The notes under the pieces are model-generated. The model searched no databases, was not told the DNA's origin, and worked only from the letters and a program-made list of their open reading frames with translations. A stretch of DNA of 64,000 nucleotides from Thermoanaerobaculia bacterium (lineage in GTDB: Bacteria; Acidobacteriota; Thermoanaerobaculia; Multivoradales; Multivoraceae), in NCBI GenBank assembly GCA_022823665.1, contig JAJEHN010000008.1, forward strand, positions 193,847 through 257,846. Direction: 5' to 3'. This document shows positions 55,843-64,000 of the stretch, piece after piece; positions within the stretch are counted from its first letter, which is position 1, and each line of letters starts with the position of its first letter. A program made the translations under genes and the position numbers.

Positions 55843-56268
55843 ATGAACACACGTCCCCGATTGTCCCTGGCTGTGGCTCTGGCGCTGCTGATCGCCGGTA
55901 CAGCCGGCGCGCCGCCGGCGAGCGGTCAGGACGAGAAGCAGATCGACTACGCCAGGGACGTGCAGCCAATCCTCGAAGCGTTCTGCTACGAGTGCCACGG
56001 CGAGGACAGGTCCCTGCGCGAGGCGGATCTCCGTCTTGACATCAGGGAGCTGGCCTTCAAGGACCTCGGCGGCTTCCCCAACATCGCCCCCGGCGACCCG
56101 GACGACAGCGAGCTCTACATCCGCGTGAGCTCGGAGTTCCTGGAGATGCGGATGCCGCCGTACGAGGCCGGCACCCAGTTGACCGAAGAGCAGATCGAGA
56201 CGATCCGGCTGTGGATCCTCCAGGGAGCCGAGTGGCCGGAAGAGGCGGAAGGCGGGACGGATGGTTAG
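55843..56268 (+). CDS. Planctomycete-type c-type cytochrome domain protein
   Basis: IDYARDVQPILEAFCYECHGEDRSLREADLRLDIRE...MPPYEAGTQLTEEQIETIRLWILQGAEWP. Confidence 0.83.
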   Translation: MNTRPRLSLAVALALLIAGTAGAPPASGQDEKQIDYARDVQPILEAFCYECHGEDRSLREADLRLDIRELAFKDLGGFPNIAPGDPDDSELYIRVSSEFLEMRMPPYEAGTQLTEEQIETIRLWILQGAEWPEEAEGGTDG

Positions 56269-56277
56269 TGTTGTGGT

Positions 56278-56349
56278 GCCGGCCTGACGGCCGGCGCGTT
56301 ACCTGGCCGCCTGCGGCGGCAGCGGGTCAGAAGACCCGCGCACCCAGTG
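56278..56349 (+). repeat. Palindromic element, full 72-nt copy h
   Basis: GCCGGCC-TGAC-GGCCGGC, N10, GCCGCC-TGC-GGCGGC, A, GCGGGTC-AGAA-GACCCGC, GCACCCAGTG. Confidence 0.9.
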
Positions 56350-56360
56350 GGGGACGGACA

Positions 56361-57650
56361 ATGAAGCGAAAGACCGCTACTCGAATGACCAGGATCGCCG
56401 CGTTCTGCCTGGCAGCCGCCATCGCGGGCCAGGCCGCGGCCCAGACGGGCTACGGCGGCGGGGGCAGCGGCCTCCCCCGGGTCGAATTGCCCGACGAGCC
56501 GTGGATCATGAACACCCACCTGATCCCCGAGGTGAAGGTCTCCGTCGTCGCCCGCGGCATCAACCGGCCGTGGTCCCTCGCCTTCCTGCCCAAGGGCGAC
56601 ATGCTGGTCACCGAGCGGGGTGGCGACCTGCGCCTGATCCGCGACGGCGTGCTCGTCGACGAGCCGATCTCCGGAGTCCCCGACGATGTGCTCGCCCGCA
56701 GCCTCGCCGGCATGATGGAAGTGGCCGTCCACCCGCACTTCGCCGACAACGGCTACGTCTATCTCACCTACACCCGGCAGGTCTCCGGCCGCGAGGGCAC
56801 CGTCGCCCTGGTCCGCGGCCGGCTCGACGGCACCTCGCTCGTCGACGTCGAGGACGTGTTCGTCGCCGAGCCCTGGGGCGGCTCGATCGCGGCCGCCCGG
56901 CTCGCCTTCGTGCCCGGCGAGGACATCATGTACATGACGATGGGCGGAGCCTTCGGCGCCGACCTCGTCGACGGCACCCAGAGCTTCTTCGGCCACGCCA
57001 AGCTGGCCCAGGACCCGAACAGCCACGCCGGCAAGACGCTGCGCCTGCGCCTCGACGGCAGCGTGCCCGACGACAACCCCTTCGTCGGCATGGAGGGTCA
57101 CAAGCCCGAGGTCTACTCGATGGGCCACCGCAACCAGATGGGGCTGGCGCTCCACCCCGAGACCAACCAGCCCTGGACCACCGAGCATGCCCCGCAGGGC
57201 GGCGACGAACTGAACGCGATCGAAGCCGGCAAGAACTACGGCTGGCCGGTCGTCTCCTACGGCCGCCACTACAACGGCGTGCGCATCTCCGAGCGCTTCT
57301 GGGCCGAAGGGATGGAGGAACCGGCGATCTTCTGGCTGCCTTCCATCGCGCCTTCCGGCCTCGTCTTCTACACCGGCGACGCCTTCCCCGAGTGGAAGGG
57401 CAACCTCTTCGCGGGCGCGCTGATGACCGGCCGGATGCCGAACACCGGCCACCTCGAACGGCTGATCTTCAGCGAGAAGGGCGAGGAGCTCGGCCGCGAG
57501 TGGCTGCTCAAGGAGATCGGCAAGCGCATCCGTGACGTCCGCCAGGGCCCCGACGAGTTCATCTACGTCATCACCGACGAGCGGGACGGCGCGGTGATCA
57601 AGCTGGAGCCGGTCGAGAAGGCGGAAGAGGCCGAAACCGCCGCCGGGTAG
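56361..57650 (+). CDS. PQQ-dependent sugar dehydrogenase (soluble aldose dehydrogenase type)
   Basis: VVARGINRPWSLAFLPKGDMLVTERGGDLRLI, GHRNQMGLALHPETNQPWTTEHAPQGGDELN. Confidence 0.92.
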   Translation: MKRKTATRMTRIAAFCLAAAIAGQAAAQTGYGGGGSGLPRVELPDEPWIMNTHLIPEVKVSVVARGINRPWSLAFLPKGDMLVTERGGDLRLIRDGVLVDEPISGVPDDVLARSLAGMMEVAVHPHFADNGYVYLTYTRQVSGREGTVALVRGRLDGTSLVDVEDVFVAEPWGGSIAAARLAFVPGEDIMYMTMGGAFGADLVDGTQSFFGHAKLAQDPNSHAGKTLRLRLDGSVPDDNPFVGMEGHKPEVYSMGHRNQMGLALHPETNQPWTTEHAPQGGDELNAIEAGKNYGWPVVSYGRHYNGVRISERFWAEGMEEPAIFWLPSIAPSGLVFYTGDAFPEWKGNLFAGALMTGRMPNTGHLERLIFSEKGEELGREWLLKEIGKRIRDVRQGPDEFIYVITDERDGAVIKLEPVEKAEEAETAAG

Positions 57651-59546
57651 CTACGGCGTGTACCAGATCGGCGAGCTCCACGCCCGTTCCTGGTGGGTGG
57701 CGTGGAGATCCGGATTCGGCTCGATGCCGAGGCTGAGGGCGTCCCAGGTCGACCAGCGGCAGGTCGGATTCTCGAGCACGCGGACGTAGTAGAAGGAACG
57801 GGCGCCCGGGTCGAAGTCCGGGTCGGTCCAGGTGGTCCGGAGTTCGACGGCGCCCTTGTCCCGGCTGATCGAGCAGTCGTCCAGGTTGACCTGGGCGCCG
57901 TTGTCGTCGCAGCGGTGCGTTTCGGGGTCGGGCTCCAGGCCGTCGGAGCAGACGACGTCGTAGACCTGTTCCCGCGTCTCGCCGTCCTCCAGCCAGCCCT
58001 TGATGACCTGGGCCCGCTGCAGCCAGGCGTTCTCCGGATCGCGCAGGGCCCAGACGAGGAAGCTGGGTGCGGCGTTTCCAGATGCCGGCGAGGGCGCCGG
58101 CGCACCCAGTGGGCGACCCTCCGACGCACCGAGGTCGCCGCCCATCGGCACGCCGTGCTCGTAGGCCGCGGCGACCTGATCGGCGGCGCCGACGATCGCC
58201 TCGTCGAGCCCGAAGCCGCCGAAGAAGCGCACCCGGATGCGGGTGCCCGAGGTGGCGAACGACTCGCGTCGCTTCAGCGCGTCGAAGATCGCGGCGCGGG
58301 TGTTCCCGGCGGCCCACACTCCGGCCAGCCCGCCGGTGCCGTGGGTCGCCTGGCGAGGCGTCCAGAAGTTCTCCCAGCCGCCGTCCTCCTCGCGGTACGC
58401 GGAACCGCGTGCCTGGGGCGTGTTCGTCCTCGACGTGAAGCGGTTGTCCTCCTCGAACGAGCCGGCGGAGACGTGGCTGTCGCTCGAGCCGACCGCCCCG
58501 AGGGCATAGGGGTTCACGCCCAGGCGCTCCTCCATCTGGAGCCCGGTCAGCAGCGCGTCCCGCCAGTAGCCGCCCTTGAAGACCGAGATCGGGTCCGTGT
58601 TGTTCACCCGGTCCAGGTAGTACTGGACGATCTGGAAGTCGGCCCACTCGTCGTTCGGCGACAGCGACGGATGCACCTCCGAGGTGCCCTTCTGCTGGCT
58701 GATCTCGGCCACCGGTTCGTTCCGAATCCGCTTGGCCGCGAACTCCGCGTCGATCTCCGCACCCTTCCAGGTCTCCCGGTCGGGGAACGCCAGACCGTCG
58801 CTCTGGTTCATGTTGTGCGGCATCGCCAGCGCCTCGATCCCCTCCTCCCGCAGGCCGTCGAGCCAGTTCCAGAGGTCCTCGGGGTCGCCGTCGAGGGAAC
58901 TGAAGGGCAGCTCGGGCGCCTCGCTGCCGCGGAAGATGACGTTCCGGTGCACATGGCGGCCACCCACCCCCATCGTGTACTCGTAGCCGATCAGGGCGGT
59001 GAACCGACCCGGATCGTTGTGGCGCTCGGCGGCATCGATGACCCGTTGCCAGGCGCTTGCCCGCACTTCCGGGCCATTGATCGGGTCGCCTGCGCGACCC
59101 AGTTCCCGCAACCGGCTCAGCGCTCCCAGCCGCGCCCGGGCCCCGCGGCCCTCGCCGCTGAAGAGATCCTCTGTCAACGGGTGCCCGTAGGTGGGACTGT
59201 CCGGATCGATCAGCGCGGCCAGGGCGCCCAGGTACTCCGCGTGGTCCGTTACCGCGAGGAAGTCGAGCGGCGCGCCGGAGAGGCGGATCGACTCACCCGA
59301 CGGATGCGGGATCGCCTCTCCCCTCGCGTACCGGTAGGCGTCGTCCGGGGTCGTCCGCACCGTGCCCATGAAGGCGTCGTGCGAGTACATCGTGTGGATG
59401 TGCATGTCGCCGAACAGGGCGACCCGGTCGGCTGGGGCCGTGGACGCGGCGCCGGCGCCTCCGACGACGCGGGTGGCCTCGTCGCCCGCGGGCGCGCCGC
59501 AGGCGAGAGCGGTCAGGACGAGAGCGAGGAGACCGGGCCTGGTCAT
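57651..59546 (-). CDS. DUF3604 domain protein
   Basis: ALFGDMHIHTMYSHDAF...APSFLVWALRDPENAWLQRAQVIKGW; lipoprotein-like N-terminus. Confidence 0.88.
   Translation of the reverse strand: MTRPGLLALVLTALACGAPAGDEATRVVGGAGAASTAPADRVALFGDMHIHTMYSHDAFMGTVRTTPDDAYRYARGEAIPHPSGESIRLSGAPLDFLAVTDHAEYLGALAALIDPDSPTYGHPLTEDLFSGEGRGARARLGALSRLRELGRAGDPINGPEVRASAWQRVIDAAERHNDPGRFTALIGYEYTMGVGGRHVHRNVIFRGSEAPELPFSSLDGDPEDLWNWLDGLREEGIEALAMPHNMNQSDGLAFPDRETWKGAEIDAEFAAKRIRNEPVAEISQQKGTSEVHPSLSPNDEWADFQIVQYYLDRVNNTDPISVFKGGYWRDALLTGLQMEERLGVNPYALGAVGSSDSHVSAGSFEEDNRFTSRTNTPQARGSAYREEDGGWENFWTPRQATHGTGGLAGVWAAGNTRAAIFDALKRRESFATSGTRIRVRFFGGFGLDEAIVGAADQVAAAYEHGVPMGGDLGASEGRPLGAPAPSPASGNAAPSFLVWALRDPENAWLQRAQVIKGWLEDGETREQVYDVVCSDGLEPDPETHRCDDNGAQVNLDDCSISRDKGAVELRTTWTDPDFDPGARSFYYVRVLENPTCRWSTWDALSLGIEPNPDLHATHQERAWSSPIWYTP
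58084..58111 (+). repeat. Palindromic element copy i, inside DUF3604 CDS
   Basis: GCCGGCG-AGGG-CGCCGGC-GCACCCAGTG. Confidence 0.8.
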
Positions 59547-59595
59547 CGGCGGAGCCCTCCAGGTTGTCAGCGCGGACCCTCAACGATAGCGGAGG

Positions 59596-60510
59596 TCACT
59601 CCGTCTTCTTCACCACCACGAACGTGATGTCGTCCTCCGGCGCCGCGAAGGCCAGCACGTCCTGCCGCAGCCGCTCGCAGATCTCCGGCGCCGACTCGCC
59701 GCGAACGGCCTCGAGCAGCGCCTCCGCCCGCTCCTCGAGATACCGGCCGCCGCCGTGCTCGGCGAAGCCGTCCGTGTACAGCAGGAGCAGGTCTCCCGCC
59801 TCGAGCAGCTCCACTTCGCTGACCTCGTAGGGCCGCTTGTAGCCGAGGGGACCGGGGTCGACGCGCTCGTCCATGTAGGCGTTCGACGCGAACATGCCGA
59901 CCGGCGGGAAGCGGACGAGCTGTTCTTCGGGCAGGTGCTCGATGCGGCCCGGCCGGCCGGCGAACACCAGGGGCGCCGGGTGGCCGGCCGAGAAGAAGCG
60001 GAACCTGCCCTGCTCGGACACCTCGCCATAGACCATCGTGAGGTATTTGTTCAGGGTGGTCGACTTGTAGAAGCGCTGGTTGATGTGCTCGAACAGCCGG
60101 GTCGTGATCTCGCCGAAGAGGTCGAGCTCGTAGTACGCCCCGAGCAGGAAGGCCTGGTGAAGCATGGCCGCGACCAGGGCGTCCGTCACCTTGTGCCCGG
60201 AAACGTCGGCCACCAGGACGCCGGCCCGCTGCTGGCACTTGCGCAGACCGGCGACGACCTCCTCCCGTCCCGCCGCTTCCGCCTCGCGAAGCCGGCGCTC
60301 CAGGTCGTAGCGCTGCTTGAAGTCGAGGTAGATCACATGGTCGCCGCCGATCGCCCGCAGCAGCGGAACGGAGACCCCGTGCACCTCCACGCCGCGCAGG
60401 TTCGGCAGGTCGCCCGGCTCCGGCTTCGTCGCCAGACCGATCTCCTCGAGATTGGCCAGCTCGGCCCGAACCTCGGCCTGCCAGGTATCGGTCGGGGGAC
60501 TCTGCGGCAC
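59596..60510 (-). CDS. SpoIIE/RsbU-like PP2C phosphatase
   Basis: VLVADVSGHKVTDALVAAMLHQAF, YGEVSEQGRFRFFSAGHPAPLVF, LLLYTDGFAEHGG. Confidence 0.85.
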   Translation of the reverse strand: MPQSPPTDTWQAEVRAELANLEEIGLATKPEPGDLPNLRGVEVHGVSVPLLRAIGGDHVIYLDFKQRYDLERRLREAEAAGREEVVAGLRKCQQRAGVLVADVSGHKVTDALVAAMLHQAFLLGAYYELDLFGEITTRLFEHINQRFYKSTTLNKYLTMVYGEVSEQGRFRFFSAGHPAPLVFAGRPGRIEHLPEEQLVRFPPVGMFASNAYMDERVDPGPLGYKRPYEVSEVELLEAGDLLLLYTDGFAEHGGGRYLEERAEALLEAVRGESAPEICERLRQDVLAFAAPEDDITFVVVKKTE

Positions 60511-60543
60511 GACGCGGTCGACTGTATCGCGCCAAAGGAGAAA

Positions 60544-60572
60544 GGGGCGGCAGGCTTCCAGCCTGCCGCCCC
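60544..60572. terminator. Strong hairpin, probable terminator of minus-strand 60753-62486 gene
   Basis: GGGGCGGCAGGCT-TCC-AGCCTGCCGCCCC, 13-bp perfect stem; minus strand followed by CTTTCTCCTTT. Confidence 0.6.
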
Positions 60573-60752
60573 GGGGAGAGTTGGCAGCGACGAAGAGCGG
60601 GTTATGCGCTTTTCATCACTCAGGTTTTGTTGGACAGACGGCCTAAGTTTGAACCTCCATCGCTGCCTGGCAGCGTCCCGGAGCAAGGAGTCGGATGCTG
60701 ATGATCACCCGAATGAACCCCTGAGACGCTACCGTATGTCGCTTTCCGTTCC

Positions 60753-62486
60753 TTACTGTTGAGTTGGGAACGGGCTGCCAGGCACCAACTGCTGCCCCTG
60801 GTTTGCCGACGATGAACTCCCCGGACACATCACGGTTAGCATCGTCGAGGCAGCTACGTGGCTGCCCAGGATCCTTCCAGCGCTTGCGATACCAGGAACG
60901 ATGTCCGTGTTCAGCGCCTGGGCGGTGCTCAGAGGAGCGTAGATCCGCACCTTCGTCGGGTGGTTGTTGCCCGGTCCGCAGTGGGAGGTCGACGGCGAGA
61001 TCTCGATGCTACCGGTAGCCATCGTAGTTGTCGTCGTCCCGGGTTGCGTGGCACAGATGACCTCAGGGAGATCGCGCGTCACCGCCGGCGTCGTGTTGCC
61101 TGCGTCGTCGTTTGCGGTCTCCGTCAGGGTGTTCCTCTTGATCAAGTCGGCGTTGGCGGCCTGACCGTTCCACTCGGTCGCCCACGTGGCTTGGTCCGCC
61201 CAACTAGCGGTACCGGTGAGGTTGTTAGTGAGTCCGAGCGAAGCGCCCTGTGCATCCAGAGCAGCACCGCTACCATCCACCGTCACCATGACCGTCCCGC
61301 CCGAAGCGCCAGCGAAGTAGAGGACCGCACCCGCGCCACCAGTCCTCTCATCGGCCTTCTGCGTGCAGTACGTGAGCTGACCTCCGAACATCCCGAAACC
61401 GTTGTCGACTGCTGCGTCGATGGTGTCGTCCGTGGCAACGGCGATGTTGTTGTCAGCTCGCGAGTCGGCAGTAGTGCCCACTGAAGGGGCAGTCGCAGCC
61501 GTCTCCCCAGTTGCGAAGTGCCCAAGAACCACTTCGTCCGGCGTTGTCTCTTCCAGCACGGGGCCGTTCATCACCTCGCTGATGCCCGCCGACGCAAGCG
61601 TCGCGTTCGGCGCATCCGGAAGATCAACGGTGAAGTCCGCCGCGAAGGACTCAGGAACGTGACCTCCGGACGCCTTCATGTCCCAGCCTCTCAGGGCAGC
61701 GGCACTGTTGTGTCCGCTGGTACTGCCAGCCTCCGTCGAGACGTGGCCGGAACCGTTGCCCCAGAGCCCAAACGAAACCGTCACGGTTTCGCCCGCAACC
61801 ACCGGGCGGTACACGACGCCGTTCGTGACCCGCTGTCGCAAGCCAACACTGTTAGAAGGCCCGGTCACGGCGATCGCGGTACCCCCGTCGCCCAACATGC
61901 AGCCAGACTGTTGGCTCCAGTAGACCCTGCTGCCCGAGTGGTACCTGGGACCGCAGAGCGTCGCCGGCGCAGCCGGCGCCTCCGGCAACACGTGGTGCAG
62001 AATGCCGATACGACCGGTGCTCACCTCTTTGAGGATCGTGGTGGCGCCGCCCTCCATTGACTCCAGCGTGATGTCCGGCGAACCGGGGTTGGTCGGCATG
62101 ACCATGTCGTTACCGAGAGCGTCCTTCCTTACGAGTGACGCGACGGCCGAGTTCATGGTGTCGTTGATCCAGTACCATCCGCCGTCTTTCAGACCGACGA
62201 TCTCGACCGTGCCGCCGTCGGCGCAATCCAGACCGACATCGGCAGCGAGCCGCTGAGAAGCGATGCCATCGTCGTTTACCGGGGCAGTCCCGGTGGTGTT
62301 GACGCGACCGCAATCGACAACGAAGGTGACTTCGTCGTATCCATCCGCCTTCTCGCCGACGAAGCCACCCTCGCCCTTGAAGTAGGGAGCGACATGGCAA
62401 CCGTCCCCCTCGCACCTAGCGGTCTGGCCGAAGGCCATGGAGGCAGTCGCGCCAATCATGAGCGCGAACGTGAGATAGTTCTTCAC
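60753..62486 (-). CDS. Exported hypothetical surface-type protein
   Basis: GTG start with GGAG RBS, signal MKNYLTFALMIGATASMAFGQ, Thr/Ala/Gly/Ser-rich, few charged residues, paired Cys. Confidence 0.65.
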   Translation of the reverse strand: MKNYLTFALMIGATASMAFGQTARCEGDGCHVAPYFKGEGGFVGEKADGYDEVTFVVDCGRVNTTGTAPVNDDGIASQRLAADVGLDCADGGTVEIVGLKDGGWYWINDTMNSAVASLVRKDALGNDMVMPTNPGSPDITLESMEGGATTILKEVSTGRIGILHHVLPEAPAAPATLCGPRYHSGSRVYWSQQSGCMLGDGGTAIAVTGPSNSVGLRQRVTNGVVYRPVVAGETVTVSFGLWGNGSGHVSTEAGSTSGHNSAAALRGWDMKASGGHVPESFAADFTVDLPDAPNATLASAGISEVMNGPVLEETTPDEVVLGHFATGETAATAPSVGTTADSRADNNIAVATDDTIDAAVDNGFGMFGGQLTYCTQKADERTGGAGAVLYFAGASGGTVMVTVDGSGAALDAQGASLGLTNNLTGTASWADQATWATEWNGQAANADLIKRNTLTETANDDAGNTTPAVTRDLPEVICATQPGTTTTTMATGSIEISPSTSHCGPGNNHPTKVRIYAPLSTAQALNTDIVPGIASAGRILGSHVAASTMLTVMCPGSSSSANQGQQLVPGSPFPTQQ

Positions 62487-62501
62487 TTGTTCTCCTTCTG
62501 T

Positions 62502-62542
62502 CCGGCGCCTTCCGCGCCGGCAAACCTGGGGCGATTAGCCCC
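62502..62542 (-). promoter_or_regulatory. Structured 5' leader (two hairpins) upstream of 60753-62486 gene
   Basis: CCGGCGC-CTTCC-GCGCCGG (62502-62520) and GGGGC-GATTA-GCCCC (62528-62542). Confidence 0.4.
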
Positions 62543-62913
62543 TTGTCCAAAATGACGGGGACGACCCCCGCCACAAATCTGTCTCTCAGCTAGTCCAGCG
62601 GAACGTCCGCCGGATTGCCTGTTCGGGCTCGCATCACCTCCAGGGGAAAAAGTGCCGTGCTCTCATTGCTGGGGATTTCGCAGGATCAGCCCGCGACGCC
62701 ATTCGGTGCCCGCGCTGAACCCGTCGTGCGAGGCACGTTACTTCCTCACTAGGGGTGTTATGTGTTGCTAAGTGCCGGTGCGGAACTTGCCTCGAATACG
62801 CACGTCAATCGGTGCATTGAACAAAAGAAACTACGCCCGGACGAGAGGGCTGGTCATGCCCCTGCCGGCGACGACCGTAGTCGCTGACCGCCGGACCTCC
62901 CTGCCGACTCGAA

Positions 62914-63036
62914 GGGCGGAATCACACCGGGGTTCAGGTTGTTGGGGGTCTCCAGAGGGGTGTCGATCGGCGCCCTGACCGAGTGGCTGTTGCCCGGTCC
63001 GCAAACGAGCTTTGGCGGCGGCAGGTCAGCCACGAC
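62914..63036 (-). pseudogene. Remnant resembling the C-terminal region of the 60753-62486 protein
   Basis: PPPKLVCGPGNSHSVRAPIDTPLETPNNLNPGVIPPFESAGR vs SPSTSHCGPGNNHPTKVRIYAPLSTAQALNTDIVPGIASAGR; shared DNA GTTGCCCGGTCCGCA. Confidence 0.5.
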
Positions 63037-63098
63037 GGACTGACTTCCCTGCAAGGTGGAACGGCGTGCCTGTCGTTCCGCCAAGGAGCTACGTATAC

Positions 63099-64000
63099 GT
63101 GAACACCAGAAACAGGCCGGACGCAGAACGCGTGTTCTCCGTCCGGGATGCACTTCGGACCTCGCTGTCCGCCAACACCCGCCGCGCCTACCGCAACGGC
63201 TGGCGCCGCTTCGCCGCCTACTGCGATGAGGCCGGCAAGAAGCCAATGGACGCGACGCCGGCCGACGTGGCCGGCTTCATCGTCAGGATGGCCTCGCAAC
63301 CCCGGTCGCCCAAGGCCACGACGGGCAGGCGGGAGCCGCTGTCCGTGGCCACGATCCGGGTCTATCTCGCGGCGATCAAGCGCAAGTACCGCGAGCGGAA
63401 CCGGCCCTCTCCCGTGGACGACCTCAGAGTGGTCGCTGTGCTGCGGGGACTGGGACGCCGGCGGGACCGGCGGGAGCGTCAGGTCAAGGCGCTGCGCGAG
63501 GACGAGATCGGCCGCATCCTGGCCTGCTGTGACGAGCAGGCGACGAACGACGGACGCGGTCTCATCGCGGTCCGGGACTCCGCGCTCGTGGCCATCGGCT
63601 TCGCCGCGGCGCTCCGGCGCTCAGAGCTCTGCGCCCTTCTGTTCGACGACGTGGAGTTCCTGAGCGCGTCCCGCAAGGCCGCGGGGATGTTCCTGCACAT
63701 CCGCAGGTCGAAGACGGACCAGTTCGGCCGCGGCCAGCGCGTCGCCGTGCCGGAGGGCCGTCTGCTCCGGCCCGCAGCCAGGCTCCGCCGCTGGCTGGCG
63801 CTTTCCGGCATCGAGTGGGGGCCGCTGTTCCAGACGATGCGGCGCGGCGGCCACGTCCAGGGAAGACCGTTGCACCCAACGGACGTCGCGCGGCTGGTCA
63901 AACGCTACGTGGCCGCCATCGGCCTGGACCCCGCTCACTACTCGGGCCACTCGCTGAGGGCGGGCTTCGTGACAAGCGCGGCGGCTCACGGGGCCCGGCT
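63099..64000 (+). CDS. Tyrosine recombinase/integrase, 3' partial
   Basis: GTG start with AAGGAG RBS; LSANTRRAYRNGWRRFAAYC core-binding, FAAALRRSELCALLFDDVEF (Arg), HYSGHSLRAGFVTSAA (HxxR); absent from ORF track because it has no stop in the window. Confidence 0.87.
   Translation, partial: MNTRNRPDAERVFSVRDALRTSLSANTRRAYRNGWRRFAAYCDEAGKKPMDATPADVAGFIVRMASQPRSPKATTGRREPLSVATIRVYLAAIKRKYRERNRPSPVDDLRVVAVLRGLGRRRDRRERQVKALREDEIGRILACCDEQATNDGRGLIAVRDSALVAIGFAAALRRSELCALLFDDVEFLSASRKAAGMFLHIRRSKTDQFGRGQRVAVPEGRLLRPAARLRRWLALSGIEWGPLFQTMRRGGHVQGRPLHPTDVARLVKRYVAAIGLDPAHYSGHSLRAGFVTSAAAHGAR

Noticed and set aside
60600-60670. Possible integron attC-like site (GGTTATGCGC...GGCCTAAGTTTGAACC) near the recombinase
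   Set aside because: Core sites do not match RYYYAAC/GTTRRRY with proper pairing, and the recombinase lies >2 kb away

Overview
High-GC bacterial chromosome segment, probably from an environmental lineage rich in sulfatases, TonB receptors and PQQ enzymes; the taxon is not determinable here. Most of it is catabolic/secretory: two formylglycine sulfatases, a dipeptide-type ABC operon, three ABC exporters, a GH32-like enzyme, a TonB receptor, an ADP-ribosylglycohydrolase-type protein, three PQQ-type dehydrogenases, a soxC/cytochrome pair and a DUF3604 protein. Accessory content: four toxin-antitoxin-like loci, a 1201-aa SIR2-domain protein of the anti-phage type, a seven-gene co-directional cluster (41.8-47.3 kb) of mostly unknown proteins behind a frameshifted LuxR regulator, and a surface protein next to a tyrosine recombinase that runs off the right edge. 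The most striking signal is a dispersed palindromic element: three copies are exactly 72 nt, with three stems, identical spacing and compensatory stem changes. At least five partial or degenerate copies are also present, one apparently in frame inside the DUF3604 gene and one forming the N-terminus of a cytochrome ORF. A second recurring pattern is a leaderless promoter, with an operator-like palindrome at three of the loci, in front of all four TA-like loci. No rRNA, tRNA or CRISPR array was recognised. All family calls are from motif recognition without database searches.
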